Positions 28,435 to 35,810 of a DNA stretch of 64,000 nt are shown in pieces; the stretch's first letter is position 1; every line of letters starts with the position of its first letter. Under the pieces are notes generated by a model, which did no database searches, was not told the origin of the DNA, and was given only the letters and a program-made list of their open reading frames with translations. Position numbers and translations under genes: made by a program. The DNA is from CALFML01 sp044222245 (GTDB taxonomy: Bacteria > Myxococcota_A > Polyangia > Palsa-1104 > JAEUJZ01): contig JBGANQ010000040.1 in NCBI GenBank assembly GCA_044222245.1, forward strand, positions 1 through 64,000. Direction: 5' to 3'.

Positions 28435-30249
28435 CTACCCCTTGACGGCTTCGATGAGCCCCTTGATGCCGACGGCGGTGTCGTTAGCATACTTTATCCA
28501 GTCTGCCTTGGCCTTGCCGCCGTCCTCGTCGATCTTCTTGAGCATGACCAGGCCGTTACTGACCATGTCCAGGGCCGCCGACCCGGCGGACAGTACGGTG
28601 CTGGAGATGTTGGCGGGATCGATTCCGTACACCACATCGAGCGCCGGCATGAACACCTCGGTGACCACCTTGGACCAGGTCGGGACCTTGCCATCCAGGA
28701 CCTCGATCATCTGCTTGTAGGCGGCGAGCTTGACCTTCCTGTGCTCCTGGAAGCTCTTGTACTTGCTCTGAATCTGCTCGATGAGCTTCTGCAGCTTCTC
28801 CTGCGCCTCGGTGGCCTTGGCGCGCAGCTTCTCCAGCGCTTTTTTAAACTCCTTGTCCTCTTCCGCCATCTGCACGAGCAGCGCATCTTCCAGGCCACTC
28901 GTCGCCTTGACCGAGCCGTCGAGCAGCGCCGGCAGGGTCTTGGACAGCTCGTCCGCCTTGACCAGGAGGCCGTTGACCTTGCCCTCATAGTTGCTCAAGT
29001 CTTCCTTGAGCGCCTTGACCGTCTTGACCGACTTGCCAAACTTCGCCGCTATCTGCTGGATGGGAACCCCGAGCGGGACCTTGGTGAGCAGGTTCTTGCC
29101 GATCTCGGACCAGCCGACGAGGTTCTTCTTGGTCGCGTAGTCATTCAGGGTGGCGGTGAGGACCTTGTCCAGCTCTTCCGCCTGACCTTCGATGTCGCGG
29201 AAGATGTTGTACAGATCCACGCCCAGCTCGAGAGCGCCCTTGATCGTCCCCGCCAGGCCGAGCGCCGCACCGACGCCGGTGATGCCGCCGACGCCAGCGG
29301 CGATGAGGCCCAGTCCCACCGTGATCGAGCTCTTGGCGACCTTGACCCGGCACTGAAAGACATACTGCTTGTAGGCATCGCGGGTCTCGACCCACTCACA
29401 GAACGCGGCGTTGATCGCCTCGGTGGCCTTGGTGACGTACTCGGTCTCGAAGTCGCTAAGGGCCTTGTTCACCGCGGTGGTGGCCTTGGGCTTCTTGCTG
29501 TCGGTCTCGGTCTTGGCGATCTTGGTGTCGATGTCGGCGAGCTTCTGCTTGAGCTCCTCGCCAAGCTCCTCCATGATGCCGGTCACCGGGTCGCGCATCG
29601 CCTGGGCGATGAGCGGCGACTCCTCGGCCTTGTCAACCAGGCCGCCGGCCATCACCACCTTGACCTTGACCTCCTTGCCCAGGGTGACGCCGCCCGGCAT
29701 GATGAACTGCTCGCCCACCCACTTGCCCGGCAGCGGCGCGCTCTTTATCACCGAGTTCTTGTTGTCGGTAAAGATGCTCGCCAGGTTCCACTCCGCCACC
29801 TTCCACTCGGCGTCCTGGGTCTTGCGGCGGTTTAGCACCTTGCCATTGAGCTTGAGAACCGTCGCTTCGGCCTGCACGCACGAGGCCCAGAAGCCGATCT
29901 CCAGGTCGGCGCCGCTCTTGAGCATCCCCTCGAGCACCTTCTTCTTGCTCGCCTCCGAGGTGTAGCTCGGGTCGGTGGTGAACTCGATGGTGCTCTTGCT
30001 GGCCGTGGTGTACGTGCCGGTGATAAAGTCGCCGGCCTTCTTCGGCGCCCCGAGCCGCTGGTACTCATCCTTTATCGTCGACTTCTTGTCGCCGGAGATC
30101 AGCAGCACCGGGCGGCCGTCGCTGGCCTCGAGCGCAAAGTAGAAAGATCCCTCCTTGTACCACTCGGCGATCTTGTTGCTCTGGTGCTTGCGCAGCTCGG
30201 TCAGGTTTTTCGGCGTTCCCTTGAAGATGTTGTACTTCCACCAACCCAT
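28435..30249 (-). CDS. Lys-rich protein with Gly-rich hydrophobic centre (candidate pore-forming or T6SS-associated protein)
   Basis: 604 residues with a good ribosome site (aaggagag). No known family recognised. Three parts: an N-terminal beta-rich domain (about 1-190), a central Gly/Ala-rich hydrophobic stretch (ITVGLGLIAAGVGGITGVGA, continuing as ALGLAGTIKGALELGVDL), and a long Lys/Glu/Leu-rich helical C-terminal half. No signal peptide. A hydrophobic hairpin inside a charged helical protein, without a secretion signal and near a T6SS, is the architecture of pore-forming toxins exported by contact-dependent systems; that is inference. Its high Lys content differs from the Arg/Ala-rich style of neighbouring proteins, hinting at foreign origin. 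No obvious immunity gene is adjacent; an integrase element follows upstream. Confidence 0.6.
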   Translation of the reverse strand: MGWWKYNIFKGTPKNLTELRKHQSNKIAEWYKEGSFYFALEASDGRPVLLISGDKKSTIKDEYQRLGAPKKAGDFITGTYTTASKSTIEFTTDPSYTSEASKKKVLEGMLKSGADLEIGFWASCVQAEATVLKLNGKVLNRRKTQDAEWKVAEWNLASIFTDNKNSVIKSAPLPGKWVGEQFIMPGGVTLGKEVKVKVVMAGGLVDKAEESPLIAQAMRDPVTGIMEELGEELKQKLADIDTKIAKTETDSKKPKATTAVNKALSDFETEYVTKATEAINAAFCEWVETRDAYKQYVFQCRVKVAKSSITVGLGLIAAGVGGITGVGAALGLAGTIKGALELGVDLYNIFRDIEGQAEELDKVLTATLNDYATKKNLVGWSEIGKNLLTKVPLGVPIQQIAAKFGKSVKTVKALKEDLSNYEGKVNGLLVKADELSKTLPALLDGSVKATSGLEDALLVQMAEEDKEFKKALEKLRAKATEAQEKLQKLIEQIQSKYKSFQEHRKVKLAAYKQMIEVLDGKVPTWSKVVTEVFMPALDVVYGIDPANISSTVLSAGSAALDMVSNGLVMLKKIDEDGGKAKADWIKYANDTAVGIKGLIEAVKG

Positions 30250-30716
30250 TGAACTCTCCTTGGCTTGTGAGGCGCGCTCCCCCGCAGCGGGCGCGCAAGC
30301 CGCACCGGGCGGCCTGGCAGCGCGGAATGCTTACCTGCTCAGAGTGCGGATAAATTACATTGTAAATTAATAAAAATCCTTAACCGAGCAGCTTATAGCT
30401 TTATCAGAAATACCTTGACAGACACAAGGTCATTTTGGCAGGATCTGTATACATGCGGGGGCGTGCGGTGCATCTATGCATATATTATCGTAAATCTCGT
30501 ACCGCCGCGTTAATGCTCGGGAAGTTAACTTTAGGACATACTGCGCTGATATCTCGCGGGGGCCGAATTGGTCCCTGAACTCCAGGGTTTGCGTCGAAGG
30601 GAGCGGCTCTGGTCCCCACTTGAGGCGGAGGCTTGCGGCATGCGGTAGGAGCGTTTTTTGGAGTGCCCGATCTGAGTTCAGTCATTAATAATCAAATTTG
30701 CTAAGCGAGTTACTGA
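30250..30716. other. AT-richer intergenic region upstream of the integrase
   Basis: 467 bp without a gene, clearly AT-richer than the flanks (for example 30350-30420 and 30470-30530). It contains the left copy of the 18-bp repeat (30535-30552). The promoter of the Lys-rich protein gene on the minus strand and that of the integrase must both lie here. Confidence 0.6.
30535..30552 (+). repeat. Candidate attL
   Basis: 18-bp sequence with a single-mismatch copy at 32262-32279; lies in the AT-richer DNA about 165 bp before the integrase start. Confidence 0.55.
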
Positions 30717-31799
30717 ATGAAGGGAATCGTCAATCGCGGCAGTGCCGAGCGGCCAAACTGGTACTGTCGATATGTAGATATAGATGGCAAGCGCAAGAAT
30801 CGGCCGACCCATCAGGCGACCGAGGCGCTGGCGGGACAGTTCCTGGCGGCGGTCAAGGCGCGCGTCGCCCAGGGCAAGCCGGGAATTGCTGCGGACGCCG
30901 TCGCGCGCCGACCGCCGGCCGCGCTGACCTTGCGGCAGCTGGTGGAGCGCTACCTGCAGCAGGCGGCGCCGCGCTCCAAGGACCCCGAGCGCTACCGGCG
31001 CGTGCTGCGGTGGACGCTGGGCCGCCATGTGCTGCCCGAGCTGGGGGCGCTGCCGCTGCCGCTCTTGAGCGCGCCGGTGCTGGAGCAGCTGTGCGAGCGC
31101 CGGCTGGCCCAGGGCTACAAGCCGGCGACGGTAAACTCGATCGTCCGCAACCTGTCGGTGCTGCTCACCTGGGGACGGCGGATGGAGCTGTACTCCGGGC
31201 GCAACCCGGCCGCGGGGCTGCAGCGACCGGTGCCGGCCGGCGCCGCCGACTACTTCACCGCCGCCGAGGTGGCGCGGCTCCTGGCGGTGGCGCGGCAGGA
31301 GGGGCCGGCGCCGCACGCGCTGCTCGCCACCGCGGTCTACACCGGAATGCGCAAGGGAGAGCTCTTCGGACTGCGCTGGGAAGATGTCTGCTTCGCGCCG
31401 GCGCAGCTGCGGGTGATGCGCTCGTACGCCTCGACCCCCAAGTCCGGACGCTGGCGCGCCATTCCCATTCACCCCGAGCTGCTCGCCATCTTGACCGACT
31501 GGCAGCGCGTGCGCCCGCACCCCGAGCTGGTCTTCCCGATCGCCGGCCGTATGGGCACAAGCCGCGAGCTCGGGCCGCTGCCGACACTGTTGCGGCGGGC
31601 CAACCTGCGCACTGCCGCCCGCCCCTTTCACGCCCTGCGCCACACCTTCGCCAGCCACTACGTCATGGCCGGCGGCAACCTGATGGCGCTGCAGAAGCTG
31701 CTCGGCCACTCCCGCTTCGAGATGACCCAGATCTACAGCCACCTGGCGCCAGAGTACCTGGCCAGCGAGGTCGGTCGCCTGCGCTTCCCCGGCAAGTAG
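30717..31799 (+). CDS. Tyrosine recombinase / phage-type integrase
   Basis: 360 residues. An N-terminal SAM-like DNA-binding domain (TLRQLVERYLQQAAPRS) precedes a complete catalytic domain: Arg in TGMRKGELFGLRWEDV, Lys in YASTPKSGRWRAIPI, HALRHTFASH (His-x-x-Arg), LGHS and the nucleophile Tyr in MTQIYSHLAP. All residues needed for site-specific recombination are present, so it looks functional. A small helix-turn-helix gene is convergent 18 bp downstream. It may have mobilised its own element or inserts nearby; the latter is speculation. Confidence 0.95.
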   Translation: MKGIVNRGSAERPNWYCRYVDIDGKRKNRPTHQATEALAGQFLAAVKARVAQGKPGIAADAVARRPPAALTLRQLVERYLQQAAPRSKDPERYRRVLRWTLGRHVLPELGALPLPLLSAPVLEQLCERRLAQGYKPATVNSIVRNLSVLLTWGRRMELYSGRNPAAGLQRPVPAGAADYFTAAEVARLLAVARQEGPAPHALLATAVYTGMRKGELFGLRWEDVCFAPAQLRVMRSYASTPKSGRWRAIPIHPELLAILTDWQRVRPHPELVFPIAGRMGTSRELGPLPTLLRRANLRTAARPFHALRHTFASHYVMAGGNLMALQKLLGHSRFEMTQIYSHLAPEYLASEVGRLRFPGK

Positions 31800-31817
31800 C
31801 CAGCGCGCTGCCGCGCT

Positions 31818-32111
31818 TTACCGGGACTGCCGCTGGCGGCGCAGCCAGCTCTCCAGATCGGCGCGGCGCCAGCGGCGCAGGCGGCCCTGGCCGGCCGAGA
31901 CGCGGTCGAGCTCGGGGTGGCGGCGGCGCTGGGCGACAAACGCGGTGACCGACAGGCCGAGCAGCTGCGCCGCCTGGCGGTGGGTCAGCCAGCTGTCGTG
32001 CTCACGCTCGGCCAGCGCCTGGCTGAGGGCCTCTTTCATATAGGCGGTCAAGATCGCGGCCACCTGCGGATCGGTCAGGGCAGCTCGGAGCTCTGCGGTC
32101 AGGTCGATCAT
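31818..32111 (-). CDS. Excisionase/AlpA-like helix-turn-helix protein
   Basis: 97 residues from the ATG at 32111 (ggagg about 10 nt upstream). The centre reads like a MerR/AlpA-type DNA-binding fold used by excisionases: WLTHRQAAQLLGLSVTAFVA, then RRWRRADLESWLRR. Convergent with the integrase, 18 bp between stops. Probably controls excision direction or integrase expression. Confidence 0.75.
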   Translation of the reverse strand: MIDLTAELRAALTDPQVAAILTAYMKEALSQALAEREHDSWLTHRQAAQLLGLSVTAFVAQRRRHPELDRVSAGQGRLRRWRRADLESWLRRQRQSR

Positions 32112-32446
32112 CGGCTCTGGTCCTCCGCGCCGCGGACCAGCCAGGGTCCAGCAGCGGCAGCAATGAGTCCCCTGCATCTTACAAAACAAATGAAAAATGT
32201 TATTTAAGTTACATTTTGCGTCCAGATCCGCGCGCTTGAACCAGGCGTAGCCAGCCGCGCCGACAAACTGCGCTGATATGGCAGGCACGGCGCGCCGCGC
32301 TGACCAGCGGCCGGCCACCTGGCCTCCCGGCCACCGCCAGCGCCAGCGGCGGCTCCGGCAGCCGCCCCGGCACCCTGACCGACTGCCGTCGCCGCACCCG
32401 CACCAATAAGGGCCTGTAGCAGCAGCTTGGCGGACGAGGTGAAAAT
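32112..32446. promoter_or_regulatory. Intergenic region with candidate attR and T6SS operon promoter
   Basis: 335 bp. An AT-rich block at about 32175-32215 and the right copy of the 18-bp repeat (32262-32279) are the recognisable features. The rest is GC-rich. The T6SS operon promoter probably lies here, unless the integrase element displaced it. Confidence 0.4.
32262..32279 (+). repeat. Candidate attR
   Basis: 18-bp direct repeat partner of 30535-30552 with one mismatch; lies between the helix-turn-helix gene and the first T6SS-operon gene. Confidence 0.55.
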
Positions 32447-34255
32447 TTGAAGGGGGGGCAGTCCTTCAGCAGCGCCGACATCGAGACGGCCCGGACCGAG
32501 CTGCGGCGACCCGACAGCGAGCTGTTCGGCCTGGCCGCCAGCGGCTGGCTCGGCCGGAGCCTGCGCGACCCCGCCGGCTTTGACGCCGCCCTGCTGGCGC
32601 ACGCGTGCGAGCACGGCGCTCCCCTCAAGAGCCGTCCTGGCGAGGCTTTCGACTTCTTTCACGATCTGGTGCTGCGCAACCCCGGGCGGGAAAACCCGGT
32701 GCTGCGGACCTACAGCCGCCGCGCCGGCTGGTCGGTGCTGACCCCGGCGGGCCTGCGGCAGCGCGCGGTGCAGCTGGCGACCGCGTGGTCGCGCGGCGGC
32801 GTCCAGCCGGGCGAGCGGCTCTCGATCGTGCTGCCGCTTGGGGCCGAGTACGTGGTCGCGTTCGCGGCGGCGCTCTACCTGGGGCTGACCCTCGCGCCGC
32901 TGCCGCCGCGCGGGAGCTTGCTTTTGACGCGGCGGCTGGTCGCGCTCAAGCCGGACTGGATCTACACCTCGCCGCTGCTTGCCCCCGAGCTGCGGCGCCT
33001 CGGCGGCGTGCCCAAGCTGGCCGAGCGGCTGCTCTGCGGCGAGCCGGAGTCGCCGCTTGAGGGGATGCCGGCGGCCCCGCACACCTACGCGCCCGGGGCG
33101 CCGGTGCTGGTGCTGTTCTCGCCGCTTTACAAGGCCAAGCAGGCGCTTGTCGAGGTGAGCAGCGAGCGCGCATTCTTCGGCGCGCTGCGCGATCTGGCGG
33201 TGGGCCTGGGCCTGGAGCTCGGCGAGACCGTGGCCGCCCCCGGCGTCTTCCCCGAGCAGTACCACCCGGGCCTGGTGCTGGCCAGCCTGCTCGGCGGGCT
33301 GACCCTGTTTGACTGCGAGATGACGGCGCTGCGCGCCGAGCCGGCGCTTTTGCTGCAGCAGCCGCTAGACGCGCTCTTAGTGAGCCGGCCGCTGCTGGAC
33401 ATCCTGGCGGCCGACGAGCAGGCGCACGGCGTGCTGGCGCGCACCAAGCTGCTCCTGCGCGACCCGCTGGCCGCGACCGATCTTTTGCCGTGGCAGCGGC
33501 TCACCACCGCGCACGGGCTGAGCAAGCACCTCATGGCGAACCTGGTCTATGACAGCGCCGAGGGCGGCTGCCTGCTGTTCTCGCCGCGCCGCCGCGGCCA
33601 GTGGCAGACCCTGGTGCTGCCGGCGCCCGGCCGCCCCTACGAGCTGCAGATCCCCGACGACAGCAAGCGGCCGGCAGTCGCCGCCAGCGGCGTGTTCTGC
33701 CCCGCCGACGCCCCCGATGGCTACGCCGTGCTCGGTCGGTTCGGCGAGGCCTACCTGCTCGCCGGCACCCTCACCGCGCGCCAGGACGGCCGGGTCTACC
33801 CGGAGGCCGAGCTGCTCGCCGCCCTGGAGGCGCAGCCAGGGCTGCCGGCGCCGCCCTTTATCGACGGCGCGGCGGTCGTCGCGGTGCCGAGCGGCGATGG
33901 CAGCGACCGCTGGCTGTTTGTCCTTGTCGTGCTCACCGGCGCCGAGCCGCTGGCCGAGTTCGGCCGCCGCCAGGGCGAGCGCAGCGAGGAGCTCAAGCAG
34001 CGCATCAGCACCCTGCTTGGCCCCGAGTTTCTGCCGTCGGCCATCGTCATGTATCCCCTGCTCGCCCGCCGCGTCGAGGGACAGGTCGACACCGAGCGGC
34101 TGGCGCGGGACTACCAGGCCGGCATCCTGCACCGCAAGGCCAGCCAGCCGCTGTTCCACCACCTGACCATGCTGCGCGCCGCCTGCCGCGACACCCCGCT
34201 TCTGCGCCTCGCGAAGCTCGGCGCCGGCGCCGCGCCCCCGGAGTCGCCATGCTAG
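32447..34255 (+). CDS. ANL-superfamily (AMP-ligase-like) pseudoenzyme leading the T6SS operon
   Basis: 602 residues from a TTG with gaggtg upstream. The overall layout is that of adenylate-forming acyl ligases: WSVLTPAGLRQRAVQLATAW, then ERLSIVLPLGAEYVVAFAAALYLGLTLAPLPPRG in two pieces, and a C-terminal VEGQVDTERL where active enzymes have a Lys-containing GKIDRR-like segment. The P-loop (normally SSGTTGxPK) reads LFSPLYKAKQALVEVS, and the C-terminal catalytic Lys is Gln, so adenylation is unlikely. The next T6SS gene's probable original ATG (34249) overlaps this stop as atgctag, the usual mark of translational coupling, placing it in the T6SS operon. Role unknown; perhaps structural or regulatory. 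Confidence 0.7.
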   Translation: MKGGQSFSSADIETARTELRRPDSELFGLAASGWLGRSLRDPAGFDAALLAHACEHGAPLKSRPGEAFDFFHDLVLRNPGRENPVLRTYSRRAGWSVLTPAGLRQRAVQLATAWSRGGVQPGERLSIVLPLGAEYVVAFAAALYLGLTLAPLPPRGSLLLTRRLVALKPDWIYTSPLLAPELRRLGGVPKLAERLLCGEPESPLEGMPAAPHTYAPGAPVLVLFSPLYKAKQALVEVSSERAFFGALRDLAVGLGLELGETVAAPGVFPEQYHPGLVLASLLGGLTLFDCEMTALRAEPALLLQQPLDALLVSRPLLDILAADEQAHGVLARTKLLLRDPLAATDLLPWQRLTTAHGLSKHLMANLVYDSAEGGCLLFSPRRRGQWQTLVLPAPGRPYELQIPDDSKRPAVAASGVFCPADAPDGYAVLGRFGEAYLLAGTLTARQDGRVYPEAELLAALEAQPGLPAPPFIDGAAVVAVPSGDGSDRWLFVLVVLTGAEPLAEFGRRQGERSEELKQRISTLLGPEFLPSAIVMYPLLARRVEGQVDTERLARDYQAGILHRKASQPLFHHLTMLRAACRDTPLLRLAKLGAGAAPPESPC

Positions 34256-34522
34256 AAGCGTCCGGATCAAGAACAACTTTGGGTCGTCGGTGGTGGCGTT
34301 GTAGATGCTTGGTTGGCACCAAATTCCGGGGACGTATCGAACCGGACTGACCTGCATTCGTTGTCGATCTCGCTGCCGCCGGGAACCGACTTCTGAGCAG
34401 TCATTCTTCCCTCGACGCTCAGTACAGTTATGTTAGAAGCCCCTCATGCACCTCTCGGTAGACATTCGTGAATGGCTCAACGACCACCAGGGTGAACTGA
34501 GCCACTCATAGATACGGCCAAC

Positions 34523-35764
34523 ATGCCATCTCGACCTTCCAAAACACCATCGGTGCGCTCCAGTACGGAGCCTTCCCAGCCAGGCGAGCGGAAGGCCAAG
34601 GCGCAGGCTCGTCCGCAGTCTTTGGCGATCTCATCGCCCAGCGGGCCTGCAGTAGCCAGTACGGCGCTCCCGCCCGGCTATCGCGAGTTCTTGCGCGATT
34701 TGAAAGCGCGCATCAGTCGCGCCCAGCTCCGCGCTGCCCAAGCTGCCAACCGGACGTTGCTCGCACTGTACTTCAGCATCGGACACGATATCGTCGTACG
34801 TCAGGACCGCGAGGGCTGGGGCAGCGCGGTGATTGAGCGCCTGGCGCGCGACCTCAAAGCCGCCTTTCCGGGGGCGGCTGGCTGGTCGGCCAGCAATCTG
34901 TGGCGGATGCGTGCCTTCTACCTCGCCTACCGTCCCGAGCACGAAGTTCTCGCACAGGCTGTGCGAGAACTGGAGTTGGCCGAATTTTTGCCACCTTCCG
35001 TCGCAGAGATTCCCTGGGGCCATCATGTCGTACTGCTGGAGCGGGTCAAAGACCCCGCGCAGCGGTTTTGGTACGCCCATGCAGCGCTGGAACACGGCTG
35101 GAGCCGTGGAATCTTGTACCTGCAAATCGATGTGCGCGTGTATGAACGGCAGGTCAAGGCTTCGAAGCTCACCAACTTCCACGCGCGGCTGCCCAAGCCC
35201 CAGTCAGAACTTGCCGAAGAGACGCTCAAGGACCCCTATCTCTTCGACTTTCTCACGCTCAGCCCAAAGGCACATGAGCGCGAGATCGAGCAATCCCTTG
35301 TCCAGCACATCACCAGGTTTCTCATCGAGCTTGGTGCCGGCTTCTCTTTCGTCGGTCGACAGGTACATCTTCAGGTCGGCGAGAGCGACTTTTACATCGA
35401 CCTGCTCTTCTATCATCTCAAGCTTCGCTGCTTTGTCGTCATCGAGCTCAAGGGCGGAAGCTTCAAGCCCGAGCATGTCGGGCAGCTTAACTTCTACCTG
35501 AACGCCGTCGATGATAAGCTGAAGCATCCGACGGACAGTCCATCGATCGGCCTCATCCTCTGCCGCGACAAGAATCGTACGGTCGCCGAGTACGCGCTGC
35601 GCGGTATCGCCAAGCCGATGGGCGTCGCCGAATGGCAGACTCAGCTCGTGGAGAGTCTCCCCGAGGAACTGCGTGGCAGCCTGCCAACGGTCGATGAAAT
35701 CGAGGCTGAGCTGTCTACTCTGCAGTGTGAACAGCCGGCGGAACCGGCGTCTATAATGGGGTAA
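34523..35764 (+). CDS. DUF1016/YhcG-family PD-(D/E)xK nuclease
   Basis: 413 residues. An N-terminal DUF1016-N helical domain (YREFLRDLKARISRAQLRAA, then GWSASNLWRMRAFY) is followed by a C-terminal PD-(D/E)xK nuclease domain: DFYIDLLFYHLKLRCFVVIELK gives the Asp and Glu-x-Lys of the active site (split at about residues 291-312), followed by GQLNFYLNAVDD. Family members are associated with mobile DNA and defence islands. The GC is lower than in neighbouring genes and it interrupts a T6SS gene, both signs of transfer. The first 45 residues are low-complexity, so a later start is possible. Confidence 0.88.
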   Translation: MPSRPSKTPSVRSSTEPSQPGERKAKAQARPQSLAISSPSGPAVASTALPPGYREFLRDLKARISRAQLRAAQAANRTLLALYFSIGHDIVVRQDREGWGSAVIERLARDLKAAFPGAAGWSASNLWRMRAFYLAYRPEHEVLAQAVRELELAEFLPPSVAEIPWGHHVVLLERVKDPAQRFWYAHAALEHGWSRGILYLQIDVRVYERQVKASKLTNFHARLPKPQSELAEETLKDPYLFDFLTLSPKAHEREIEQSLVQHITRFLIELGAGFSFVGRQVHLQVGESDFYIDLLFYHLKLRCFVVIELKGGSFKPEHVGQLNFYLNAVDDKLKHPTDSPSIGLILCRDKNRTVAEYALRGIAKPMGVAEWQTQLVESLPEELRGSLPTVDEIEAELSTLQCEQPAEPASIMG

Positions 35765-35810
35765 GGGACGCTTTTCATGCGGACTGTCGTAAAAAATCCT
35801 AGCGTCCCTT
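35763..35810. terminator. 10-bp perfect inverted repeat after the DUF1016 gene
   Basis: aagggacgct (35763-35772) and agcgtccctt (35801-35810) are perfect inverted repeats with a 28-nt spacer, beginning next to the DUF1016 stop. They could be a bidirectional terminator or a structured right end of the insert. The second arm ends exactly where the T6SS frame resumes. Confidence 0.5.

Larger units (their letters stand above)
30535..32279 (+). mobile_element. Minimal integrase/excisionase element bounded by 18-bp direct repeats
   Basis: The direct repeats gacatactgcgctgatat (30535-30552) and gacaaactgcgctgatat (32262-32279) match at 17 of 18 positions. They enclose only two genes, a tyrosine recombinase and a small helix-turn-helix protein. 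The arrangement fits attL/attR of a mini integrative element or the surviving core of a larger island. The repeats are seen; the attachment role is inferred. Confidence 0.6.
34258..35810 (+). mobile_element. Insert 0: DUF1016 nuclease module separating the IglI-like gene from its start
   Basis: Left of it is atgctagaa (34249-34257), overlapping the ANL stop. Right of it the frame resumes as ttagagcacgag (35811). Joined, these give M-L-E-H-E-L-Q-E-S, a plausible start for the T6SS protein downstream. The inserted DNA has lower GC and carries one complete nuclease gene. The exact ends are uncertain by several bases. Confidence 0.5.

Noticed and set aside
31818..32318. Longer start for the excisionase-like protein
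   Set aside because: The extra 69 residues run across the AT-rich intergenic region and lack a ribosome site; the ATG at 32111 has ggagg upstream.
34446..34511. Small frame MHLSVDIREWLNDHQGELSHS in insert 0
   Set aside because: 21 residues, no ribosome site; may be the remnant of a truncated gene but cannot be supported.
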